Shown: positions 11,901 to 21,892 of the stretch, one piece after another
Numbering within the stretch: the first letter of the stretch is position 1
Layout of the letters: every line of letters starts with the position of its first letter
Source: Cornus controversa
Taxonomy: Eukaryota; Streptophyta; Magnoliopsida; Cornales; Cornaceae
NCBI GenBank assembly: GCA_026545225.1
Contig: CM048846.1
Location: 58,284,270-58,348,269 of the forward strand
Reading direction: 5' to 3'
DNA length: 64,000 nucleotides
Notes under the pieces: model-generated
Database searches by the model: none
What the model saw: the letters and a program-made list of their open reading frames with translations, nothing else
What the model was told of the DNA's origin: nothing
Translations under genes and position numbers: made by a program

Positions 11901-14900
11901 ACGTGAGGAACCGTACCGTGTGCACCCCTACGTATCACGACTATGATCATCAATAAACAACCCAAAATATCGAAATTCAAGACTAGAAATAACTGGGGAA
12001 GGCCCCACACATCTGAATGAACAAGATCAAAATGTGCTGAAATAGTTTTATTACTACTAGTAGGACAATTGGAACGAACATGTTTAGCTAAGTGGCACGT
12101 CTCATAAGATAAATCTGAGACTGTCACATTACTAAATAAAGAAGAAAACAAATATTTTTGTTGAAGGATTTATATATTTAAGTTACACCCTTTCTAACAG
12201 CTTAAACTTTTAGAGTAGATGATTGTTAACATGGTATCAGAGCAGGCAAGGTCCTGTGTTCAAACCGCACCGTCACCCATATAATTAAAATTGAAACACT
12301 TGTTGGACCAAAAGAAGGCCACACGTGAGGGGGCGTGTTGAAGGATTTATATATTTAAGTTACACCTTCTCTAACTGTTTAATCTTTTAGAGTAGATGGT
12401 TGTCAACAGTTTTAAATAACCAAAAGAAATGTCCTAAGCGCAAGTGCTAACGCATAAGCTGCGCTTTATTAGATGAAATAGAACTAGAAAAGGAAACTGA
12501 ATGTGCGTGAGGTGACAAAGGAGCATCCAATTGGTATAGGCTGTTCACTTCACGCCCACTGCCAATTGTCTGCTTTGACACCAGATCCTGAAAAATATAG
12601 TGAGATGAAAAAAAGTTTCGCTACAATTAAATTGTTTTGTAACACTACTAACAGAAATAAGATTTGTAAACTGTGGAACATCAAGTGTATCTGATAAAGT
12701 TAAAGGAGTAACAGATATGTTATCCTTCCCGGCAATGGAAGATGGAGAGCCATCCGCAAGGCGTACCTTGCAATGGCCAGAGCAGATACTATAAGAGTGA
12801 AAGAAGGATAGCATACCAGTCATATTGTCTGAAGTACCAGAATCAATGATCTATGGTATCAAAGATATAGATACACTATGTGTAGATGTAATAGTACCTG
12901 AGTGGGCATAAGTGGAGCTTGGCTGGGATGAAGTAGTAGAGTTGTCAAGGGTCGACAACGAGTCTGGCTGTGTAATAGAATGCGCAGAGGATTGGGGTGA
13001 TTGTTGTTTCTGCTGTGGTGGACGTCCATATAGTGCATAACAATGAGATTTGATGTGACCAACCTTCCCGCAATGGTCACAACGTCCACGCTGTCGTCGA
13101 GGAGGAGGGCCGGTGCTAGCACTCTGAACTGAGTGAGATGGTGCAGTTCCTGAAGTATTAGGAACACGAATTGCCATAGTGGAGCGATCAACAGAAACAA
13201 CACCTAACGGATGCATCCGACGACTCTTATTTGACAACACATATGAGTATGTATCCTGCAAAGTAGGGAATGAAGATAAGCCCAACAAATGTACACGAGC
13301 ATACTCAAACTCATCGTTCAACCCGGCAAGAAACTGAAACACTCATTCTTTTCCACAATCCCCGCATATAAAATTGCATCCTCTGATCCTTCGAAGAGTG
13401 GAAGGAATCATAATATGGCATCTTCTCCCAAATAGCATGTAGCCTGGCTATGTAACCTAAAATTGTCGATTCACCCTGAGTAATCCTAGTGATATCTCGC
13501 CCTAACTGAAAAATTCCTGTGTTATTTTTCCTCTTAGAATAAGTGCGTTGTACCGAATTCCAAATCTGCTTAGTTGTCTTCATAAACATATAGCCAACAA
13601 CTATGTTTGGCTGCATTGAATTGACTAGCCAAGACATAACCATGGCGTTATCTGCAAACCACTGTGGATATGTCTTATTTGCCTCCGCTAGCTATTTCTC
13701 AGAACTAGTAATATAGCCAATCTTGCCTTTGCCACCAATGAACATCTTGGCATACTGTGCCCAAATCAAATAGTTGGAACCATCCAACTTCATCGTGGTG
13801 ATTTGAAGTCTTGGATGCTCTGATGAGTTCGGTGGGAAAAATGGCACCACCACCCACAGAACTCGAGCCATGAGAATGTCTTCTCAGACCATAAACAAAC
13901 AACAATGTCTTCTCAGACCATTCCCAAAAATCCAAATACAGAATTTTTTTTTTAGGAGCGCTGCCCACTTACATGCAGCCGGATAGCTTCCTTCTCAAAA
14001 ACTAGAACCTCTCTGTAGACTTGCAATAATTTACCCAAGCCCTTCTAGGTGTTGGAGATCAACTATACAAACTTACCCAACCCTAGAAGAGTAAAAAAAA
14101 AAAAAAACTTGTAAAGTTGTTTGCTCTAAATAGAAGATAGAAGGAAAAAAAGAGAAAAGGTGTTGGCTCTGATACCAAGAAGAAATACAGGAAAGAAGAT
14201 ATAAAGAAGAAATATGTCAAGGTTGAATGAATTATTACACTCATTCATAGCTCTGGTATTTATAGATTAAAAGAGTGCATGTTAATATTACAAGAAAGGA
14301 AAACAAATAAAATCACCGCAGATTCTGTGCCTAAATATGTGTAAATAAAGCTAAATCCCATGATTCTAGGCACTCATATCTTGTCTACTTTGGTAAGCCG
14401 CATCCCATGATTCTAGGCTATCATATCTCTGCGAAGAGTTTTGTTCCAAGATAGAGTGAGATAAGCTATGCTTAATGTGTTTTATTTTTTTATAGTTCTG
14501 TCCTCTAATTTTGAGCGCATAAAGTAATATGGAAAAATAAGATTCATGTGACCAGCCCCAAGTAGTTGGGAAAAGGCTTTGTTGAGATGAGGTGTCGTTC
14601 AAACTTCTGGGGTGTGGAAGTTTGCAGAAGACTGAGTTAATATTGGCATCAAGTGATTGCAATATCTAGAAATTTCAAATGCTGTATAGTAATACTTCAT
14701 GAATAATTGTCACAGCCACCATTTAGATTAGTTTCCAGAGAGAGTTGTGAAATGGACCCGGAAGCCGTTTTCAGCTCTTCAAGCTTACTTGTACTGTTTC
14801 ACAAATAAAGCTAGATAATAGTTGACGTCAACTTGTCAAGCAACACCATGCTGGGTTGGATGGCTCGTGAACAGTGATCATTTCGCATTCCATCACTCAC

Positions 14901-16029
14901 CAGAAGTAATCTGCTAATGGCAGTTTTTATTTTGGTGATAAAAGGCTGGATGTATGAGGAAGTCGTGAACAATACCCCATCTAAAAGTTGTTCACATCAC
15001 AGACATGAAGCTTTAAATTTTTTTATTGAATTATGTGGAATTGTATAATATGCATAATTTGACTACTAAAAGGACCTTCTCCCATCATTTTGGGGTCCAG
15101 GTTGCATACTTTTTTGTCTGAAATACCCACATATGTGTGGTGTAAAGGCTACATAGTTGTGAATACCAATTCAAGCTCAATTTATGTTTTTTCCTGGCTG
15201 TTTTGACTGAGTGGAGCTCCATCTTCTTAGGCCAATATTTTAATGGGCACAAGTTAAGTTGAGCCTGCAGGCAGAGGTATTCAGATTGACTTGGTTCGTT
15301 TAAAGTCTTATTTTCAGACCACTGTACTTGTTGGAATTACTCAAATTGAACTGATTGGGATGAGTCTGATGTCCTGAATCTTGAATCAAAGAGTTTCGGT
15401 ATGGTATTTATTTGGTTGTTGGGTAAAGATGCAGTAGTTGTCTGGAACTATATAGTATGACTGTTTCTATGGAAACTATTTTATGTAAAGCACAATCCTC
15501 CTCCACCTCCCCCCACGACAATAATTAAAATTGGACTGCCAGTTATGAGCTATGGATGTGAAATCCTCTGCACTGCAGTAACTTTATGGTTGAACACTTA
15601 CTAGCATTTGTTCTCTGGTGTTCATGCAGAGAGAACCTTTTCCAAGAGATGTTGAAGGAGCGGGATGAGGTTTCCAAGAAAAGGAAACGGACTCATGAAA
15701 TGTTCCATGTACTGCAACAAGCTGTCCAGGTTAGTTGAAAACTTTTAGGCAGTTCAGAAGCACGCATTCGTTAAAATCAGTATGCATATGGCACCATAGA
15801 AACATATGCTCCCTATTTAAAATCTTTTAATAGGAAAAAATGAAACCTCTGTTGTTTGTTACAGACACTTGACGATGTTGAAACTGATGTTTCTTCTCGA
15901 AGTCCAAGCCTGGGTAGTGATATTACCACTGGATTGCCAAGGATCCCCGACCATCTCCACTCAGCATCGAATGGTGAGAACAGGTCATTTTACATGTCAT
16001 TATTCACCAAGGATAGAGTTGTGAGATAA
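2621..16029 (+). CDS. DRP3: dynamin-related protein 3 (DRP3A/DRP3B type), C-terminal half
   Basis: Large GTPase of the dynamin family that constricts mitochondria and peroxisomes during fission. Eight coding exons are visible: 2621-2707, 2860-2958, 4961-5003, 7799-7938, 8059-8205, 8371-8423, 15630-15729 and 15865-16029. All junctions are GT-AG and the phases join without a break to give 277 residues plus stop. The first exon ([14 protein letters not shown]) matches the DRP3 sequence after the middle domain. The next three encode the low-complexity variable region. The exons from 8059 hold the GTPase effector domain, with [20 protein letters not shown] and [15 protein letters not shown]. The GTPase domain lies left of the window. 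The 7.2-kb intron before 15630 carries a nested transposon stack. An alternative 3' end is possible: donor at 15974, acceptor before 16065, stop at 16079-16081, replacing the last 17 residues with GLLH. Family is certain; DRP3A versus DRP3B is not. Confidence 0.92.
4502..4673 (+). mobile_element. Au-like tRNA-derived SINE
   Basis: The 5' part resembles a tRNA promoter: an A-box-like TGGTGCAATGATAAGG and a B-box-like GGTTCGAAACT at 4558-4568. The body and 3' end (CATACATCTAACCCTCCCTAGACCC, then TCGTGCACTGGTCTAGCCCTTT) match the Au SINE pattern as I know it. It is flanked by direct repeats of 17 bp (4485-4501 and 4674-4690, ATAATT[A/G]TTTTACCTTG) with one difference. It lies in a DRP3 intron in the sense direction. 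Insertion is old enough for one target-site change. Confidence 0.85.
5937..5974. repeat. (TC)n(TA)n microsatellite
   Basis: A compound dinucleotide repeat, TC run followed by TA run, inside a DRP3 intron. Likely length-polymorphic. No function inferred. Confidence 0.8.
6099..6203. repeat. 26-bp direct repeat
   Basis: The 26-bp block beginning GATATTCAATTGTTTTGTTG occurs at 6099-6124 and again at 6178-6203. A looser echo (GTGATGGAGGAATAAGA and GTGATAGAGGAATAAGA) lies just upstream, so a region of about 100 bp seems to have duplicated locally within the intron. Confidence 0.6.
7585..7749 (+). mobile_element. tRNA-derived SINE with perfect 19-bp target duplication
   Basis: Flanked by identical direct repeats ACAAACCGATAGTTTACAT at 7566-7584 and 7750-7768. 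The head (AGTGCGATGGCAAGTGCC) resembles an A box; the B box is degenerate. The tail carries CTCCTAGACCCCGCTCAAGC, GGAGGCTTATGCACTG and a T-rich end, like the Au/deaL-type SINEs and clearly related to the copy at 4502-4673. It sits in sense orientation with only 30 bp between the right target copy and the acceptor AG (7797-7798) of the DRP3 exon at 7799. Confidence 0.88.
11466..11930. mobile_element. hAT-type MITE with GGAACCG-rich subterminal arrays
   Basis: An exact 8-bp target duplication CGTATCAC (11458-11465 and 11931-11938) flanks a 465-bp insert. Its ends are inverted: TTGGGGTGCAC on the left and GTGCACCCCTA on the right. Eight-base duplication and T(A/T)GGGGTGCAC ends point to hAT. Both subterminal zones are packed with GGAACCG, GGAACCGT and their reverse CGGTTCC, the kind of array a hAT transposase binds. 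The middle is TA-rich with an A-run. It has no coding capacity. It interrupts the integrase region of the Copia element, so it is younger than that element. Confidence 0.9.
12159..12408 (+). mobile_element. SMART/TRIM: 250-bp LTR retroelement
   Basis: Two 73-bp terminal direct repeats (12159-12231 and 12336-12408), each starting TGTTGAAGG and ending CAACA or TAACA, enclose 104 bp. The primer-binding site TGGTATCAGAGC (12232-12243) directly follows the left repeat. A purine tract GTGAGGGGGCG directly precedes the right repeat. The flanks are ATTTT and GTTTT, consistent with a 5-bp target duplication with one change. There is no coding sequence. The repeats are about 90 percent alike. It has the full plan of an LTR retrotransposon at minimal size and lies within the Copia element. 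Confidence 0.9.
14438..15629 (+). other. rest of the large DRP3 intron
   Basis: This is the remainder of the 7.2-kb intron between the Copia 5' LTR and the exon at 15630. I see no gene, terminal repeats or tandem array. Short open frames appear incidental. Confidence 0.6.
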
Positions 16030-16606
16030 TTTTGTTCGAGACAGCATTCATTACCTTGGCTCAGGTGGGCTCCTTCATTAGTCGACCTTTATGTCACATC
16101 TTTTCTTAATTATAGAGGAATTCCGAGAAATGTCCCCAATAATATGGTTTTCTAGGGCTTTAAATTCCAGAGCAATTTCAGCTAGCGTGTGAAGGTTTTT
16201 CCACTGTAAAATTGAATTACCCTGAACTTGAGGTTTTCTTTTTTTAATTTGATGAGCGAAGGTGAAGAGTAGCAAACATGTTGGATTTGACAGGTGCTCG
16301 GTTCTGGTGTTATTCTTTACAAGTTTGTGTGTATATATTTTTCTCTGTAAATATAGATAATATATATATGCAAGGAGACCCCCTGGAACAATTTTTGGCA
16401 GCCTTGCAATTGTGCAGATTAGGAAATGTGTATGATTTTTCAGTGATTTGAGGGCGAGACCAATGGAAAAAGCTTCGCTTCCGAATTGATTGATTGATTG
16501 ATTGTCAATATTATCATCATTATGGCTTTGCGAGCATAAATTGTCCATCTTTTTTATAATATTCTTGATAATTGGGATTAGCATTGAAACCATGAGATGT
16601 TGGCTG
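16030..16606 (+). other. DRP3 3' untranslated and downstream sequence
   Basis: Follows the DRP3 stop at 16027-16029. It contains the alternative last exon (16065-16081), a GATT tetranucleotide run near 16487-16502 and no other gene. The end of the transcript cannot be fixed from sequence alone. Confidence 0.5.
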
Positions 16607-18150
16607 TATTATTATTATTATTATTTTCATAACTTCAATTTTATTAACCATAACAGGAAACAATCAAGAGGGAGGACACTCACACCACATCACAGTACAT
16701 AGCTATTACAAGCAGCTTTATGCCAAAATACAGAAGACTGAACATCCATTTCCAGCATCCAAAACAAGTAATAAAGCCAAAGCAGCTTCTCCACATACCA
16801 GTTTTGGAGCTTTTCCACATCAAGCAACTTCTTCAACCTACACCCAAACCAATCAAATTGCTGAACTGAAACAACCTCCAACAAAGGATTAATCTTCCAT
16901 ATGATGGGAGATATTATTCAGATTAATTTTCAATAAATCCAAGGCCTCAAAAAATGATAGATTTAGCAAGCTGAACAACAAGGCCCTGTTTGGATTGGCT
17001 TTCGAAAGGTGGCTTTTGGTTTTTCAAGCTCAAAAGTCATTTTAGAGAGTGTCTGGATTGATAAGACAAGACTTTCGAAGTCCAAAAAGAGCGTTTAAAA
17101 GAAACTGGTGAGTACCAACTTTCTCATTTAGCTTCTGTTTCTCTTTTTCTTCTGCGTAAAAGTCGTAGCAAAAGCTCTTCCAAACAGGGCCTTTGCCTCG
17201 AACAAGACTGAAGGATTTGATTCCTATTCCACCAGATTTTCCAAACACAGGTCGTAAAAATAACTCTCATCAACTTGTTATCCCTGGACTTCCCTTTTGA
17301 GATTACTAACTGAGCAAATGAGTCCACAAATCTCAATTGCCAATGAAATTGAAATAGATCAGCTAACCAAAACCATAAATTGTGAGGAAATGAACATTTA
17401 AAAAACAAATGATCTGTAGCATCCCAGTCCTGCAAGCAATTATGAACGTTAGCCAGGGAAGGAATCTTATCTTGCATAATCAAAGAAGTAGAGAAGCTTG
17501 CAGTAGGTCTACCCCACACTCCAAACAAGCTTAGCCCAACCCCTTTTTTTGGGAGAATGAGATGTGCAGCAATTCCAGAAATTTTTGAACCTTTCTTTAA
17601 CCTAATCACATCATCACTCTGATGAATAGGCAAGGCAGAGATTAAGTTCCAAATCCCATTTTTAATAATCTGACTAAGACCACAATATGTAAGCAAATCA
17701 AAATGTCTTACCACATTAAAGCCAAAAGACTGAATTAATGAAGTACCTTGCCACCAAGGATCTAGAAATAGCTTCAAGGAGGTCCCATTGCCAATCCTAA
17801 ACTCATAATTGGCCACCAAGATTTCTCTAACATCAATCAAATTCTTCCAGAATTCAGAGTGATGATTCTCTGATTTACAAATCCAAATAGACTGAGATTG
17901 GATAAAAACAGTTTTGAGCAAGATCCCAAAACAACTTCCATTTAGCTGCTCTATCAATATCTAGGATCTTCCTTATCCCAAACCCTCCCTCAGATTTAGG
18001 TCTTGTCACCTTATTCCATTTCAACAAGTGCAGTTTTTTAGCACCATCTTTACTGCCCCACACAAAAGCCTTGAACTTTTTCTCAATTTCAGCCATTGGG
18101 AGTTTAAATACAGCGCACCATTTCAGTGAGAAATTTAGGAAAATCATTTG
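16607..18150 (-). mobile_element. LINE (L1-type) 3' remnant
   Basis: On the - strand, 18147-17875 encodes the end of a LINE reverse transcriptase, including RPKSEGGFGIRKILD. The part from 17957 continues into the C-terminal zinc-binding RT region (DKIPSLANVHNCLQDW and DHLFFKCSFPHNLWF). More tail sequence lies at 16884-16690. The frame changes near 17900, and a 214-bp MITE interrupts the tail. The - strand 3' end carries AATAAAATT and then an (AAT)n tail, seen as TTATTATT at 16608-16624. The 5' part is missing, and homology to a Gypsy LTR begins directly at about 18150. Confidence 0.85.
16980..17193. mobile_element. MITE with 15-bp perfect terminal inverted repeats
   Basis: The ends AAGGCCCTGTTTGGA (16980-16994) and TCCAAACAGGGCCTT (17179-17193) are perfect inverted repeats, and looser pairing continues inward. 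It is 214 bp long, non-coding, and interrupts the LINE tail. The target duplication is not resolved, so the superfamily is open. Confidence 0.75.
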
Positions 18151-18746
18151 TAAGTTCTTTCAAATTGAGGTAGGGATGTCTAACCCATAGAGTCCGGATT
18201 TTTTGTGAGTATATTGGTTATTTATGACAACCAATTGATTATATGAGTATAATTAAATGTCTTTCAATATTAAAGCATGCTAAATTATGCCATTTAATAA
18301 ATTCTATATATTAAATATGATGATTACATGTTTATAATTGTCTTAGATGATTATGAAGAATGTGTGAATTGAAATGTGTATTCATGTGCATATGTGAATG
18401 TGACACTTATGTGTTTGATAAATTGTCTTGAAAGCAAATTTAAGTGTAAAGCATGATTATTTATCAATAAAAATGATATGAAATGTGGAAGATGTGAAAT
18501 ATGTTCAATGTGAATGCATGTGATGTTTATTTGAAAATTGTGCAAACATGACAATTAAATGCTGCATTAACTTGAATTGTATGTGCACGTTTAGCATGAG
18601 CATTTGGAATCCATCTTCATTCATTGGAAAGCATATGGTGAGAGTGTTGAGCTCAATTGGGCGACATTGTCCGCTTGACAAGTGGTGAGGTAATTTGGTA
18701 AAAAGAACCCTCGTGGTGTGGACCTGTAAAGGAGCCCCATTTAGAT

Positions 18747-20020
18747 CAGGCCGGTCCTAAGATTCACAAAATTTTGGGGGCTCTAGGCAAACTTTCAAAT
18801 ATAAGGCCTTTTATACATGAAGTTTCACGCGCGCATAAATTTTATAATAGCACCAAATTTTTATTAAAATGAGACGATAAGCACATAAAATATATTTATG
18901 TTGAAAACACAAAAAAAAAAAAAAAAAAAAAGGTCTTGGTGCTTTATAAATAACGCAATTTAGTTCACATCAAAAAATTATAAAGAAATATTAAACAGCT
19001 AATAGCCTAATAAGAGAAGCAAAATAGTTTATTTTTTTAGATTACAAAACATTTCTGATGACAAAGAACACGACAAAGAACTGGTGCAAGCACATATATG
19101 CTTGCATTACAAGAATTGTACTTCTAATTACTACATCAAGATATAAACTTACATAAAGTAATTAAAGTTTTTTTTTTCTTTAAACTTGTTAAAAAAATAA
19201 ATGTCAAATAATCAAACATACTGATTTCGTTTCTAATTTTCTAATCTCTTGTGCCTAAACAGTATAATTTCATCTTTTTTTTCCTTTTTATTTATTTTTA
19301 TTTTTTTATAGTTTATAAATAAATAGAATAATAGTAGCCAATAATTGTAAGTGTTAAAGACTTGTAAAAAAATGCAATTACCAGAAAAATAAATTTTGCC
19401 CATGGGCCATGATACAATAAAAGGCTTCCAATTTTGGGGTAAAAGTGAAACAGATGATTCATAGAAAACTAGAAGTATAGAACTAAAAATGAGAGAGATT
19501 TACTTAAGAGACAAATTGGATTTTGGTGGACTACAACCTCTACAGGAAATAGCCGTTTCTTGTTGTTGTTTGGCCATGAAGAAAGAAGAAGAAGAAAATG
19601 AAAGAAAACGAGTTGTGAAGAAAGAAGAAGAAAAAAAAGAGAAATTGCAAACAACAATCTGGCAAACTCCAAAATTGGATCATTAGTTAGTAATTTTTTT
19701 TTTTTATAAAAAAAATGACGCTAGTAGTATTGGGTTTGGTTAATTAAAAGGACCATAGTTAATAAATTTTTGTTTTTTTTTTTGTTTTTTTAAAATGAGG
19801 CCTAGTAGTATTAGGTTTGGTTAAATGGACTATAATTAATAAGTTTTTTTAAATGAGGCCCAATAGTATTGGGTTTGATAAAATGGACCAAAATTAATAA
19901 TTTTTTTAAAAAAATTTGAGGCTCAGTAGTAGCATTGGGTTTGGTTAAAAAAATGGGGCCCTCGAAAATTGGGGGGCCCTAAGCTACTGCTTGGGCCACC
20001 TAACCCCAGGGCCGATCCTG
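18747..20020. mobile_element. non-autonomous hAT element, 1274 bp
   Basis: An exact 8-bp target duplication ATTTAGAT (18739-18746 and 20021-20028) flanks inverted ends CAGGCCGGTCCTAAG (left) and GGGGCCGATCCTG-like (right, CCCCAGGGCCGATCCTG). Subterminal motifs such as TTTTGGGGGCTCTAGGC and GGGGGGCCCTAAGC are the usual dress of this CAGGGCCGG hAT group. There is no transposase. The uninterrupted LTR B shows the state before insertion. Confidence 0.9.
19715..19965. repeat. tandem repeat of about 65 bp inside the hAT
   Basis: About four imperfect units share AGTAGTATTGGGTTTGGTTAA, then a GGACCATAGTTAATAA-like block, then a T/A run and GAGGCCC. They lie just inside the right end of the hAT and form part of its subterminal region. 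Confidence 0.75.
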
Positions 20021-21433
20021 ATTTAGATGATAAGGGATACTCCCTAAAACGGAGTCCTACAATAAGGTGGACCAGTAAAGGAGCCTCGATTAGGTTGGAT
20101 TGGGTGGCTCGTAAAATCGGAACCCAATGAATGTGTGGAGAGTATGAATGAGTTATGCATATCATGTTGCATTATATATTGCTTATGATATGGTTGTGAT
20201 GTACGAATATTGGCATAACATGATTAAATGCAAATGTATGTTTATGTGGTATTCACGAAACTTGCAGAATTATATTTTAGACATTCCGATTAAGCGTGTT
20301 GTAACTCATCCCACAAGTATTAGCTCTTTGCAGAAAATGGAAAGGAGGTGATGGAGTCTCCCCAACAATGAGTTGGCATGGAACGGAATCGATTTCATTT
20401 AAAGACTTAAAACGTTTTATTTGAATGCATGTTCGGATTGTGGACTATATATATGTGGTGAACATATATAAGACTATTTATGTTTTGAGAACATGTTATA
20501 TTATGCTTTATGATTGCATACGTTTAAATACAATTTTAAGCATGATGAATGTTAGATGATGTGAACAATAATGTTCCATTTATGTTCATTTTTACATGTA
20601 TAAACTTGTGAGAATGGTTGTGTTGATGAATTAGAAAGATGAGGTTCATGTGTGATGAGAATGGGAATTAAAGTGTGAGAATTGACACTTATAATTTTCT
20701 ATAGAGAAACTGTTTGAGGGATTTTGATCAATCAAAACCCCTATTTCAATCAATCGAAATGCCTTGAATAATCAGCTAAGTATCGAAATGGTTCGATAGA
20801 AGGTGGTCAAATTCTAGTAGGATTTCGATAGTACTTCGATAGATCTTCGATCAAGCGTAATCTTTAATCAATTAAAACTCCTATATGACTTAATTGAAAT
20901 GTGTTTCGTACGATCGAAAGGTGCACTTCGATCAATCAAAAAGTGCAGGGACTATGTGTTTCCAAAGGAGCTTATGTACTTATGTTTTCAATAAAGGGTA
21001 TACGTAGTAGACTTGATGGCTTATGTATGCATGTATACATTGTAATAGTGGTATAAAGAATGCTTCCACAAGACTTTGAGATCACAAATTAGATTGATTG
21101 ATTCATGTGACATTCTGGTAAGGAAATGATGTGTTGATGTATAAAGAATGCTTCCGCTGATTTATGAAATGATAACTCAGATTGTTGATCATTGTGATAT
21201 ACCCAGTGAGGGATAGACGTATTGATGATATAAAGGCTTTCGCAACAAGTTATGGCCCGGGAGTCAGGGCATGATAGATTGGTATCGATGATGATATAAG
21301 ATGGTGATTGTTGGTATTTTTCATGATTGTTCGGGTTATGGAGTGACAATTGAGTGATCATGACACCTCACTACTTCGGAGTTCGAGCTCGGATTGGGGG
21401 AGTCCCAAGTGGTCCCCATTTTGGGGCGTGACA

Positions 21434-21892
21434 GCTTGGTATCAGAGTATAGCTTGTCGTTAGAGTTTAACTAGGTTTAAATACTTAGGGATGAAGAGCA
21501 AGGGTCGTATCACGTATAGTTTCGGTATGGTTAGAGCATTTGAGTTAAAAATTTTGAAACGCGTGTAGACATCACATAGTTGATTAGAGAACTTATGTGC
21601 ATGTGAATTATGATTGCATGATAATATGCTAAGTGCTTATGTGATAACACGTGTTATATGTTATGTGTTAATTTAAGAACATGTTTATGTGATTAAATGT
21701 GTTTTGAAAAACATGTCTATATGTTACGTACGAAGGTGATAACCTGTTGTTATGTTGTGTAATAGTTTGATTTTGTTAAAAACATAACATGAGATAACTT
21801 TTTATGTTAAACTATGTCTTAAATATATAGAGATATGCCACCTAGATGCTGAGAACGGGCAGTTGGGGGTGCGGTACTCTAGGGAGACCGTT
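21434..21892 (+). mobile_element. Gypsy leader A: primer-binding site to gag start
   Basis: Begins with TGGTATCAGAG (21437), a tRNA-Met-type primer-binding site, followed by an untranslated leader. It ends in a short gag beginning (ATGCCACCTAG region near 21836, MPPR-like in the sister copy). It stops at the sequence GGGAGACCGTT, where LTR B starts. A homologous leader follows LTR B and stops at the same place. It is a remnant of a Ty3/Gypsy element lacking nearly all of its internal region. Confidence 0.75.

Larger units (their letters stand above)
8755..14437 (-). mobile_element. Copia LTR retrotransposon (fossil) in a DRP3 intron
   Basis: Ty1/Copia element read on the - strand. LTRs of about 250 bp lie at 8755-9002 (3') and 14179-14437 (5') and are roughly nine-tenths alike by eye. 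The primer-binding site GCTCTGATACCA (tRNA-Met type, reverse of TGGTATCAGAGC) is at 14167-14177, next to the 5' LTR. A purine tract (CAACTTGAGGGAAG on the - strand) borders the 3' LTR. In - strand order there are gag (about 13968-12851, with one C-x2-C-x4-H-x4-C zinc knuckle), integrase-type sequence (about 12100-10900), reverse transcriptase (about 10650-9570) and RNase H (about 9514-9073). The coding region carries many breaks and is inactive. Two later insertions sit inside it: a hAT MITE (11466-11930) and a SMART element (12159-12408). I found no convincing target duplication. Confidence 0.93.
18150..21433 (+). mobile_element. Ty3/Gypsy LTR copy A, 5'-truncated, split by a hAT
   Basis: Without the hAT at 18747-20020, this stretch matches LTR copy B from about 22500 to 24477 in collinear order (AAATTGAGGTAGGGATGTC, GTGAGTATATT, CATGTTGCATTA, ATACGTAG). 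It ends GGGGCGTGACA at 21433, typical of this Gypsy LTR type. A primer-binding site TGGTATCAGAG follows at 21437. Its left part is absent, and the sequence joins the LINE remnant at about 18150. It is a fossil. Confidence 0.8.

Noticed and set aside
12232-12243. TGGTATCAGAGC words at 12232, 29699, 46023 and elsewhere as parts of tRNA genes
   Set aside because: They are primer-binding sites of LTR elements; no cloverleaf or tRNA body surrounds them.
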